A DNA stretch of 36,517 nucleotides from Planctomycetaceae bacterium (GTDB taxonomy: Bacteria > Planctomycetota > Phycisphaerae > Phycisphaerales > Zrk34). Positions 1 through 6,812 of this stretch are shown one piece after another (position 1 is the first letter of the stretch; each line of letters begins with the position of its first letter). Under the pieces are notes generated by a model, which saw nothing but the letters and a program-made list of their open reading frames with translations, ran no database searches and had not been told where the DNA came from. Made by a program: the position numbers and the translations under genes. The stretch spans positions 1-36,517 of the forward strand of contig NYZD01000063.1 of the NCBI GenBank assembly GCA_002685935.1. The letters are read 5' to 3'.

Positions 1-17
1 CGCCTGGACTTGCTGCG

Positions 18-494
18 TTGACGGTTCGACATCGTTGGCCCCCTTGCCGAAGACCAGTCTCACATCAAACTCGACATCGCGCAACCGAACATGCGCCGAA
101 CAAATCAGCCGCCAGACAGAACCTAGCCCAAATCAGCATTGCGGCATATCCGCTGCCGGATAATGTAACCGAGGCTGACGCGGACGCGTTGACGGCAGAC
201 ATCATGTGGCAGGGATTAAAGGAACAGTTTCCAGATTTCTCAGTGAAGCGACGCAATTTCGGTAACACAACGATTCGGTCTTATCGTGCAGTATGGAACA
301 CGATTGAAATCAGTGGCCCTCCGCAGGCTGCGATGTTCGCAAAGAATTTTCACTTCATCGAAGGCCGTCACTTGTATCGAGTCTCCGCCATGACCGATCA
401 CGATGCAAAGTTCTTTGATTTCGTTCTTCCGACGATGGAAGCCTCCATCGCAACTTTGGCTTTCGGTCTGTGGCCCCCGGGCGATCACCCGTGA
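18..494 (+). CDS. Hypothetical protein, probably frameshifted near its N-terminus
   Basis: I do not recognise this protein. From about position 120 to the stop, the reading frame looks like a real protein of about 120 residues, with the segment NVTEADADALTADIMWQGLK and a tail MEASIATLAFG that resembles the last helix of small alpha/beta domains. The first 33 codons from the TTG at 18 do not look coding (rich in Arg, His and Pro). Over positions 22-117 a different forward frame reads more like protein (FDIVGPLAEDQSHIKLDIA) and then hits TAG. The likeliest reading is one gene running in from outside the window with an indel near 115-125. The stretch is lower in GC than the core genes further on. 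The stop at 492-494 is clear; the true start is not in view. Confidence 0.45.
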   Translation: MTVRHRWPPCRRPVSHQTRHRATEHAPNKSAARQNLAQISIAAYPLPDNVTEADADALTADIMWQGLKEQFPDFSVKRRNFGNTTIRSYRAVWNTIEISGPPQAAMFAKNFHFIEGRHLYRVSAMTDHDAKFFDFVLPTMEASIATLAFGLWPPGDHP

Positions 495-909
495 CAGGCA
501 AGATAGCTATTGACCTTGCCTCAGATTATCTCATAGCGCCACCTAGGTTCTGCCGGTGGGATGGTCCGTGATGACGGATCGCGGACGTGTGCAGGTCTTA
601 TACTCCCGCGACGATCATCGGTCAGGTTCAGTCGGTGCAGCCTCAATCAGCGATACGCCAGCCTGTGCTCATGCCGCTGATACGGGCTGTCCCGCTTCGT
701 GCAGTGCGTGATTGTGACAGTCGCCCCGGTCGTCACAATTGTCCTCCCAGTTCCCGTGTCCTTCCCCGCCCCTTCATGTGTGATCGTGCGGCTCTATCCT
801 GTCCAGTTGTACAAAAAACACCATCATCGCACGCGAACAGCGGAATTGGGTGGGGAACACGTATCCCTAGTGGCTGGATCGATTCGCTGAATGATGCACA
901 GCTGGACGC
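495..909. other. Gene-free stretch with one inverted repeat
   Basis: No convincing gene is seen on either strand; the open frames here have Arg/Ser/Pro-rich, low-complexity translations. The one structured element is an inverted repeat, ATTGTGAC at 711-718 and GTCACAAT at 732-739, separated by 13 bases. It has no following T-run, so it is not a typical terminator. Confidence 0.4.
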
Positions 910-1479
910 CTACGGCAGCACAGTAAAGACGCTCTGGCTATGGGACTCCCCGTTGACGTACCAGTCCGCGACGAACCGACCTGTGGTCCGCCAGTTCGCC
1001 CAAGTGAACCAGTTGGTGTCTCCCCCGCCATCTTCGATCTTACCGCGTGATACGATGTTCCCGCTCTCATTTCGGATGACGACCTCAGTCGGATCGTATG
1101 CACAATTCATGCAGACAACGGTGATTGGCTCGCCTTGACGGAAGACTGACTTACGATCTGCAACTTGCACATGCCCTGAGGACGCATCGCTCTGTTCGAT
1201 AGCGGAAGCACAGGCAAAGCTGTTACCGTCTGGACGATTGGAGGGGCTCGGATGTGAGCTGTCGGACGAGTTCAGCACATTCTTGACTACGGCTTGTCGA
1301 TCTTGTGGCTTTTCCGCCGACCACATACGCATCGCGATGCCGCAAACAGCGATTGCAGAAATGAGAACCAGTAACCACACCCAGAATGGAGAACCGTCCC
1401 AAAGGTCGCCTCCTGTTGACGCCCCAATGGCACTACCAATCAGAAAGATAACGACAGCAAATATGCGCTTGCTTGTCAT
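910..1479 (-). CDS. Small membrane-anchored protein with an outward beta-rich domain, function unknown
   Basis: A protein of 189 residues. The start is taken at the ATG ending at 1479 because GGGAGAGG lies just upstream; an ATG 11 codons earlier has no such support. The N-terminus carries two hydrophobic segments, about residues 5-22 and 32-52, then a Ser/Pro/Asp-rich linker (about 58-105). The last 80 residues look like a beta-sandwich (FRQGEPITVVCMNC, NWFTWANWRTTGRFVADWYV, ending SVFTVLP), of the sort used in Ig-like ligand or adhesion domains. This suggests a membrane-tethered extracytoplasmic domain. The gene stands alone and is poorer in GC than core genes of the window, which fits recent acquisition. 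I do not recognise the family. Confidence 0.65.
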   Translation of the reverse strand: MTSKRIFAVVIFLIGSAIGASTGGDLWDGSPFWVWLLVLISAIAVCGIAMRMWSAEKPQDRQAVVKNVLNSSDSSHPSPSNRPDGNSFACASAIEQSDASSGHVQVADRKSVFRQGEPITVVCMNCAYDPTEVVIRNESGNIVSRGKIEDGGGDTNWFTWANWRTTGRFVADWYVNGESHSQSVFTVLP

Positions 1480-1564
1480 GGCGGACCTCTCCCAAAGGCG
1501 ATCTTGTCGCACGCTGTTTTCGCCAGATCACACGTTAACAAAACACCTCGTACATTGTCTTGCG

Positions 1565-1764
1565 GTACTCCAATGGCGACTGGAATAGGCGGCCGAGACG
1601 ATGTCGTGGACGTTGCCGACTTGGGTTAGATGGGCGCCCAGTGGGGATTGACAGCCAGCACCTCGTTCACCGAAGGCGCGACGGTGCCGGTGCCGGGCGC
1701 GGGGATGGCGGGGTTGGCGTTGCTCGGCATTCTTGGCGTGACACGACGCAGACGCGCGGCGTGA
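1565..1764 (+). pseudogene. Remnant of a PEP-CTERM protein with a dockerin-like motif
   Basis: The last part of an exported protein survives without its body. One forward frame reads SNGDWN and the next reads RDDVVDVADLG, together the pattern of a calcium-binding dockerin-type repeat (GDWNGDG.VDVADLG) split by a frameshift. TAG follows at 1627-1629, then MGAQWG and a tail made of VPVPGAG, a hydrophobic stretch (MAGLALLGILGV) and RRRR before TGA at 1762. VPxP, a transmembrane stretch and an Arg cluster form the PEP-CTERM sorting signal read by exosortase and are common in planctomycetes. No exosortase or intact PEP-CTERM gene is present here. A sequencing error could explain the frameshift or the stop but not the missing upstream body. 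Confidence 0.6.
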
Positions 1765-1866
1765 GCGCCGATGCGGTTCAACAACTTGCCCCCGATAGCG
1801 CGGGGAGTTCGCTTCGGCGGCTCCCCGCGTCTGTCATCCACGATCGTTCCGCGTCCCAACTCAGGC

Positions 1867-1965
1867 CCCCGCTTCGCGCTCTCAAATCGACAGCGCCGCC
1901 GGAGTACCCACGGGTCCACCTGATGCCGCCGCGTGGATTTCAGGTCGAGAAGTGGCCGCGCCAGT
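1867..1965. repeat. Dispersed direct repeat, copy A
   Basis: The first 38 bases (1867-1904, beginning CCCCGCTTCGCGCTCTCAAA) are identical to 3328-3365. Similarity continues with substitutions and small gaps to the GGCCGCGCCAG at about 1953-1965. Both copies have the same orientation. This copy lies between the PEP-CTERM remnant and the 3' end of the TPR gene. Neither copy has a convincing reading frame, terminal inverted repeats or a target duplication that I can see. Confidence 0.65.
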
Positions 1966-2102
1966 TGCCTTTCGCGACCTTTCTGGCAGCCTACCGAAAG
2001 GAACAGGTGGACACTGCGCGTCGCATCCGCACAGTGCGCGATCCGGTGCCCGTCGCCAGGCCCGTGATAGTGCCAGTCACCATCTTGCCGTCCCCATCGC
2101 CT

Positions 2103-2801
2103 TTATCGTTCGATCGCACGGATCCGCGCCGCACGCAGCTCCAGCGGCTTGGCTTCTTCGTCCCGATTCGTCGCGCGATACACTGTTGCCAGGTTTTCCA
2201 GGCTCGTCGCCACAAGAGGGTGATCCGGGCCCAGTGCTTTCTCCCTGATCGCCAACGCACGCTTGTAATGCGGTTCGGCCTTCGCGTAATCCCCCTGCGC
2301 CTGGTACAGCAACGCCAGGTTGTTCAGGCTCGTCGCCACATACGGATGATCCGGGCCCAGTGCTTTCTCGCTGATCGCCAATGCACGCCTGTAAAGCGGC
2401 TCGGCCTTCGCGTAATCCCCCTGCGTGTGGTACAGCCCCGCCAGGTTGTTCAGGCTCCCCGCCACGTCCGGGTGATCCGGGCCCAGCGCTTTCTCACTGA
2501 TCGCCAACGCACGCTTGTAATGCGGCTCAGCCTTCGCGTAATCCCCCTGCGCCTGGTACAGCAACGCCAGGTTGTTCAGGCTCCCCGCCACGTCCGGGTG
2601 ATCCGGGCCCACGTTTTCCTCGGCTACTTCGAGGGCCTCTCTCGCGACAACGACGGCGCGGTCGTACTCGCCCTTCTGGTAGAGCGATATGACCTCCTGA
2701 TTGAGGATGTCCCACTCAATACCCGCGCCGTCAGAGAAAACAGGCGATGCGCCCACGAGCAGAAATGCGACTATTGCAGGTGATTGCGTGAATCGTTTCA
2801 T
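2103..2801 (-). CDS. Exported tetratricopeptide-repeat protein (kinesin-light-chain type TPRs)
   Basis: A protein of 232 residues. The start ATG at 2801 is preceded by AAAGGGG at good spacing; an upstream in-frame start lacks this. Residues 1-22 are a signal peptide (MKRFTQSPAIVAFLLVGASP, then VFS), so the protein is probably periplasmic or secreted. After a first divergent TPR there are tandem 42-residue units with the pattern GPDHPDVAGSLNNLALLYQA and GDYAKAEPHYKRALAI, the TPR_12 form. Such domains are protein-protein scaffolds; no catalytic domain is attached. At DNA level the units repeat every 126 bp with few differences, which means recent expansion or gene conversion. A truncated relative lies just upstream at 3102-3290. 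Confidence 0.8.
   Translation of the reverse strand: MKRFTQSPAIVAFLLVGASPVFSDGAGIEWDILNQEVISLYQKGEYDRAVVVAREALEVAEENVGPDHPDVAGSLNNLALLYQAQGDYAKAEPHYKRALAISEKALGPDHPDVAGSLNNLAGLYHTQGDYAKAEPLYRRALAISEKALGPDHPYVATSLNNLALLYQAQGDYAKAEPHYKRALAIREKALGPDHPLVATSLENLATVYRATNRDEEAKPLELRAARIRAIER
2221..2640. repeat. 126-bp tandem repeat inside the TPR gene
   Basis: The word TGATCCGGGC recurs at 2221, 2347, 2473 and 2599, exactly 126 bp apart. The sequence between is close to identical, for example the CTTCGCGTAATCCCCCTGCG block in each unit. The period equals 42 codons, one TPR unit with linker. The array therefore reflects copying of the protein repeat and is prone to slippage. Confidence 0.9.
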
Positions 2802-3101
2802 TTTTTGCCCCTTTCGCCAGATCTGTGCCTTTGACCACTCATTGTGGATTATACCGTTTCCGAGCCCTATCAATCAGAGAACCCGCGACCTCATGCTCAT
2901 CGCCGCCCCAAATCGTTGACACCATGAAATACGGGTCGCGGATGATGCGCCCAGGTATCACCGTAGTCTGGTGTGCGGCCAATACAGCCACGCCGGCGGA
3001 CTTGCGGTCTCCGGGGACGGCCACGCAAGGTGCTCGTAATCCACGAGGCAGGGCGAGCAGAGAAAATCGCGCCCATCGCAATGTTTTGCCGCCCATTGGC
3101 C
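2802..3101. other. Gene-free stretch between the TPR gene and its truncated copy
   Basis: Nothing firmly supported. A minus-strand frame at 2839-3096 (85 codons) ends with a fairly protein-like segment (TTVIPGRIIRDPYFMVSTIW) but its first half reads as Arg/Ala/Pro-rich noise and no ribosome-binding site is seen. It may be another remnant. Confidence 0.3.
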
Positions 3102-3290
3102 TCAGCGTTTGATTGCCCGGATACGAGCCACACGTTTCTCAAGCGGCTCAGCATGATCGTCCCGTTTCATCGCTCGATATAGCGACGCCAGGTATTCCTG
3201 GCTCGCGGCCAAATCTGGGTGATCCGGGCCCAGGGATTTCTCACGCATCGCCAACGCACGCTGGTGAAGCGGCTCGGCCTTCGCGTCAAC
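3102..3290 (-). pseudogene. 5'-truncated TPR gene fragment
   Basis: The minus strand encodes KAEPLHQRALAMREKSLGPD, HPDLAASQEYLASLYRAMKR and a C-terminal EKRVARIRAIKR before TGA at 3102. This matches the last one and a half TPR units and the tail (LRAARIRAIER) of the intact gene at 2103-2801. Upstream of about 3290 the similarity stops within a few bases and the frame runs into unrelated sequence that includes repeat copy B. No start codon or ribosome-binding site belongs to the fragment, so it is a broken paralogue and not a short gene. Confidence 0.7.
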
Positions 3291-3327
3291 GCCACCCGCC
3301 GCAGGCCTTCGTATGCCCCCGCCCAGA

Positions 3328-3424
3328 CCCCGCTTCGCGCTCTCAAATCGACAGCGCCGCCGGAGCCCCCACGGGTCCACTCGATGCCTCCGCGTCGATT
3401 GTGGACCGGGCCGAGGCCGCGCCA
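3328..3424. repeat. Dispersed direct repeat, copy B
   Basis: Second copy of the sequence at 1867-1965, same orientation, 1461 bp away, with 38 identical bases at its start. It sits about 40 bp from the point where the truncated TPR fragment loses similarity to its intact relative, so the repeat may mark a rearrangement breakpoint. Confidence 0.65.
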
Positions 3425-3516
3425 GCGGGGGGTTGTGTCGTTTGCGGGCGCTTGCCGAACCGGTATCGCCACAGGCTGCACGCAATGGCGTCGTAGTGAT
3501 TTCAGGGGTGTGACCA

Positions 3517-4035
3517 TCACGCCGCCTCGGGATCGCCTACGGATTCAGATGCGTCGCCCCCACCCTCCAGCAGACGTGGCCGCCCCTCGTGATCAGCGTC
3601 GGCTTGAGCCGCGCCATTTGCGAGAGTTCTGCGTACTTTGGCGACGAGGTCGTTGAGTCGAGTCTGGATATCGCGATTGTCGTGCATCACGATCTGCTGC
3701 TTGTGCACGGGCTTGCCCTCGGTCCTGTCCATGATCCGGTCTGTCGCGTCGCCGATGTCTCTTGGCCTCACGGCTTTGTCGCCAACGGCCTTGGCGCTGA
3801 CCGACTGAAGCAACTGCCGGGCGGCGGACCGCTTGGACAGGGGCGCATCGATATCATCGAGCACCGCCCGGACATCCGATTCAGACCATTCAGCCATGAT
3901 GTGCAGCCAGTCGCCGGGATACGTCACCTTGCCGGGGCGACCGCTGGGGTTGCCGGACTGGCCTGGCTGAAACGGTGGCATCAGGTTCCTTCGTGAGTTG
4001 GGGTGATGGCCGGGTGCGTATTTCTTCTCAGTCAT
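3517..4035 (-). CDS. DUF5681-family protein, associated with mobile elements
   Basis: A protein of 172 residues with GGAGG seven bases before the ATG at 4035. Residues 21-35 contain FQPGQSGNPSGRPG, the signature of DUF5681, a short basic motif typical of small proteins encoded beside phage-like terminase and other mobile-element genes. The middle (about 45-110) is helical and charged; the C-terminus is Gly/Asp/Glu-rich and likely disordered. No molecular function is established for the family that I can state. No terminase, capsid, integrase or transposase is visible within several kilobases, so this looks like a leftover of an element. What is known: the motif. What is inferred: the mobile origin. 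Confidence 0.7.
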   Translation of the reverse strand: MTEKKYAPGHHPNSRRNLMPPFQPGQSGNPSGRPGKVTYPGDWLHIMAEWSESDVRAVLDDIDAPLSKRSAARQLLQSVSAKAVGDKAVRPRDIGDATDRIMDRTEGKPVHKQQIVMHDNRDIQTRLNDLVAKVRRTLANGAAQADADHEGRPRLLEGGGDASESVGDPEAA

Positions 4036-4053
4036 ATCAGCCTCCGCTCAATG

Positions 4054-4158
4054 TCAGGTAGCATCCCGCGCCGTGATGAGATCAATGATCCGCCGGCGGA
4101 TTTCGTCCGGCAGGGATACCGGACAGGTCTCTATCCACGCAGCGATGTCAGGGGTCAT
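4054..4158 (-). CDS. Possible very short gene or 3' remnant upstream of the DUF5681 gene
   Basis: From the ATG at 4158 this would encode 34 residues (MTPDIAAWIETCPVSLPDEI, then RRRIIDLITARDAT), a compact amphipathic helix. It ends 18 bp before the DUF5681 gene on the same strand. There is no Shine-Dalgarno sequence, and the frame stays open upstream to about 4290. It may be a small protein, or the tail of a larger gene whose body is lost. The sequence WIETCPVSLPDEIRRRI looks like coded protein, but no family can be named. Confidence 0.3.
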   Translation of the reverse strand: MTPDIAAWIETCPVSLPDEIRRRIIDLITARDAT

Positions 4159-4403
4159 TGGGGCGTTTTGTGCGCCAACTGCATCGGATAATGCAGCGCC
4201 TTGGTTGGGCGGATTTCGTAAGTCGTTGCTGTTACGGGGGGATGGAGTACCCGGCCCGAGACATAGCGGGACTCGAGCCGGATGCACCATGGATCAGGTT
4301 ATATCAATGGCGTGCGCATTGGGGCAACTCAAGGCGCTGCAGCGTCCGATGCGGACGGCGATGGAGATCGACCGATCACGTCTGGGCCGCCGCCGGGCAT
4401 GGA

Positions 4404-5471
4404 TCAATACTTGCCGTACGTCTTAGCGGCTTCGTACATGGCCAGGACGTTTTCGGTTGGTGAATTGTCCTGCAGTTGATGGGTGGGCGCGAAGCAGTAC
4501 CCGCCGCCGGGCATCATGATGTCGAGTGTTCCCTTGCAGTTGTCGATCGTCTCGGCCACCGTGCCGTAGGCGACGGGGCCGGCGGTGCTGATGCATCCGT
4601 GGAAGGCAAGTCGACCACCAAACGTGTCCTTGAGGTATTGCGGCGCCATATTGACCGCTTCGGGTTGCAGCGCGTCCACCGCCTTGATGCCCATCTCGAT
4701 GAAATCCTCGTACGCCCAACTGCTGGACCCGCAGGTGTGCATCATCACGAACACGTCGTAGGCGTCGGCCAGAGCGCAGAATCGCTCGAAGCGCGGGCGG
4801 ATGTGCTTCCTGAACGTATCGAGGCCGATGATGGGCGCGATCTGGGTGCCCAGATCCTCGCCGAGCCACAGGAAGTCGGCCTTGCCCTTGGCCGCTTCGA
4901 GGATGCGACGGGTCTGCTCGATCTGACTGTCCATGCGGCGATCGGCCAAGAGCAGGCCCGCCGGGTCGTCCGTGATCAGATCCACCAGCGTCTGTTCCAT
5001 GCCCCGGAGCATGCCGTTGCCGTTGATGATGTCGCCGTAGCCGGCGGTTCCGTTGATCGCGTATTGCTCGAACTGCGTGCACTGGTCGAAGATGGTGGAG
5101 TAGTCATAGTCATCGGGATCAGGCATGGGCCAATCGGCGATCATCTGCTCGTCGGCATCCTGAAGCGGGAAATCGCAGTAGTCCCAGTAGCCGCCGGTCT
5201 CGTGTTCGACCCACATACGATGGATGCCCAAGTCGTCGACCTTCACGCCGCGTTCGGGAATGTCCTCATGCAGACGCGGCCCGGCGTAGGGGGCGATTAC
5301 ACGACGGAAGTCGACGCCGAGCGCCAGTTGCAGGCCCTCGTCGTCGTCCGACTCAAGGGCAAAATGCGCCTTCAGTCGGCCGTCGATCCCGGGGTTGGAT
5401 TGGTAATCGATCGGCACGCGATCCGGTTCCTGCCCCGCGACGGTCGTCAGCACACGTTCTTTTGAGTTCAT
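4404..5471 (-). CDS. Uroporphyrinogen-decarboxylase-like protein, MtaA/CmuA methyltransferase type
   Basis: A protein of 355 residues. The ATG at 5471 has GGAAGCGG upstream and gives the family N-terminus MNSKERVLTTVAGQEPDRVP; an earlier start would add 16 unlikely residues. The fold is the URO-D TIM barrel, but the Arg-rich N-terminal motif of true HemE is absent. Instead His245-x-Cys247 (MMHTCGS) and Cys326 (GGGYCFAP) match the HxC...C zinc site of MtaA/CmuA-type proteins, which move methyl groups between cobalamin proteins and coenzymes. The C-terminal HQLQDNSPTENVLAMYEAAK is typical of the family. No corrinoid protein or partner methyltransferase lies next to it, so the substrate cannot be read from context. 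It appears to be a single-gene transcription unit. Confidence 0.8.
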   Translation of the reverse strand: MNSKERVLTTVAGQEPDRVPIDYQSNPGIDGRLKAHFALESDDDEGLQLALGVDFRRVIAPYAGPRLHEDIPERGVKVDDLGIHRMWVEHETGGYWDYCDFPLQDADEQMIADWPMPDPDDYDYSTIFDQCTQFEQYAINGTAGYGDIINGNGMLRGMEQTLVDLITDDPAGLLLADRRMDSQIEQTRRILEAAKGKADFLWLGEDLGTQIAPIIGLDTFRKHIRPRFERFCALADAYDVFVMMHTCGSSSWAYEDFIEMGIKAVDALQPEAVNMAPQYLKDTFGGRLAFHGCISTAGPVAYGTVAETIDNCKGTLDIMMPGGGYCFAPTHQLQDNSPTENVLAMYEAAKTYGKY

Positions 5472-5520
5472 GGTGTCCGCTTCCGGTGATGGGTCTGATC
5501 TGGGATTTCCGTGAGTCACA

Positions 5521-5535
5521 CCGCACCTGGTGCGG
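5521..5535. promoter_or_regulatory. Palindrome upstream of the URO-D-like gene
   Basis: CCGCACC-T-GGTGCGG is a perfect 7+1+7 palindrome 50 bp before the start at 5471, a usual place for an operator. A TATAGT box at 5572-5577 on the minus strand could be the -10 element, which would put the palindrome in the early transcribed region. No regulator is known for it. Confidence 0.25.
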
Positions 5536-5706
5536 CCCGGCCGCTTAGGCAGTCAATGTATCCGGATATCCACTATATGCCTACCGCGATGTGAGGTGGA
5601 CCAACTTGGGAGACGGCGCGGGGCCGGGCCGCCGGATCTGTGATGCGGCATTGCGGCAACACGAGGCCGTGAGCAGTTGGATCTACCGTGTCCGTGGCGG
5701 CGGCGG

Positions 5707-6663
5707 TCAATCAGATGCGGCGAGCGGAGATTGGTCGGTGGAGGCATCCGACGTTTCGGTGGGATTCACGACGATCTGCGGTGGGACCGGGTCGGCGGAG
5801 GCATCGGGGGTGGGTTGGGATGCCTCGACGGGTGGCGGCGGCGCGGGCGCGGCGGCGGGCACACCGTGGATTGACGCGGTGAGTTGGCGGTAGTCAGTGG
5901 CGCCGGGGCAGTGCGGGGCGTATTGAAAAATCGTCTGCCCGAAGCTGGGGCATTCGGCGACCTTGATGTTGCGGCGGATCGGTGGATCAAACACGACGGC
6001 GTTGGACCAGGGCATGGCCATGGGGCGGGACGCTTCGAAGAAGCGTTTGAGGTCGTCGATGACTTCGGCGGCGAGTCGCGTCTGGGCATCGTGCACACAA
6101 AGCACGACACCGGTCACTTGGAGCGCGGGGTTCATGTTCTGACGCACGGCCTGAACGGTCTCCAAAAGCTTGCTGAGCCCCTGAAGCGGCAGGAAGTGGG
6201 CCTGCATGGGCACGATCACTTCGCTGGCGAGAGTCAGGGCGTTGAGCGACAACAGGCCGAGGCTCGGCGGGCAATCGATCAGCACGTAGTCGTATTGATC
6301 GACGATCGGACGCAGGCGGGATTTGAGTCGTTTCTGGCGGTCGGGTTCGTTGACGAGCTCGGTTTCAGCGCCGGTGAGATTGACTTCCGACGGCAGGACG
6401 AAGAGCCGATCGCTGATGGGCTGGATGACGGACGCGACGTCGACGTCGGGGTCCATCAGGACGTCGTAGACGCTCTGGTCGATGGCGGCGGGATCGATGC
6501 CGACGTGATAGGTCAGGTGGGCCTGGGGATCGAGATCGATCATGAGGACGCGGGAGCCGAGTTCCGCGAGGCCGGCGCCGAGGTTGACGGCGGTGGTCGT
6601 TTTGCCGACGCCGCCCTTCTGGTTGATCAGGGCGATCACACGATGGCGGGGGGATTCGCTCAC
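5707..6663 (-). CDS. ParA/Soj-family ATPase with a Pro/Ala-rich tail
   Basis: A protein of 318 residues read from the GTG at 6663, with GGAG about ten bases upstream. It is a deviant Walker-A P-loop ATPase: INQKGGVGKTTTAVNLGAG near the N-terminus, MIDLDPQAHLTYH (switch I region) and VLIDCPPSLGLLSLNAL (Walker B). Family members move DNA or large complexes by ATP-dependent polymerisation or binding on nucleoid DNA. After the catalytic domain (to about residue 260) there is a tail of about 55 residues rich in Pro, Ala, Ser and Thr, likely disordered. No parB or parS-like repeat is seen nearby. It faces divergently from lpxD, so it may be an orphan ParA that positions something other than the chromosome. 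Confidence 0.85.
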   Translation of the reverse strand: MSESPRHRVIALINQKGGVGKTTTAVNLGAGLAELGSRVLMIDLDPQAHLTYHVGIDPAAIDQSVYDVLMDPDVDVASVIQPISDRLFVLPSEVNLTGAETELVNEPDRQKRLKSRLRPIVDQYDYVLIDCPPSLGLLSLNALTLASEVIVPMQAHFLPLQGLSKLLETVQAVRQNMNPALQVTGVVLCVHDAQTRLAAEVIDDLKRFFEASRPMAMPWSNAVVFDPPIRRNIKVAECPSFGQTIFQYAPHCPGATDYRQLTASIHGVPAAAPAPPPPVEASQPTPDASADPVPPQIVVNPTETSDASTDQSPLAASD

Positions 6664-6812
6664 GCGGGGGATGCTCCGAGCGTGTATGGAAGCGGCAAAA
6701 CGTTGGTCAGGAGTATACCGGCGGGGGCGGGGGTGTGTCGCGTTGACCGGGGCGGGGCAGGGGACTAACGTGCGCGCAGCATTGATTTGACGCACAAATT
6801 GGGGAATCCCAC

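Noticed and set aside
711-739. Inverted repeat ATTGTGAC/GTCACAAT as a terminator
   Set aside because: The loop is 13 bases and no T-run follows on either strand; it is listed only as a feature of the gene-free stretch.
2221-2640. Regular repeats as a CRISPR array
   Set aside because: Units of 126 bp are contiguous, encode TPRs and have no unique spacers.
1560-2783. Plus-strand open frame of 407 codons across the TPR gene and the PEP-CTERM remnant
   Set aside because: The repeated VIPLRLVQQRQVVQ pattern is the antisense reading of the 126-bp TPR repeats, and the first part crosses the frameshifted remnant.
4262-4285. tRNA-like string (ACTCGAGCC followed by a CACCA-like end)
   Set aside because: The bases around it cannot form a T-stem or acceptor stem, and no anticodon arm is found.
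4476-5465. Long plus-strand open frame (329 codons) opposite the URO-D-like gene
   Set aside because: Its translation is a shadow of the complementary codons (His/Asp/Gly/Val-rich, no domain), while the minus strand has a full family match with a ribosome-binding site.
5884-6768. Plus-strand open frame of 294 codons opposite the ParA gene
   Set aside because: Antisense shadow in GC-rich DNA; the minus strand carries clear Walker motifs.
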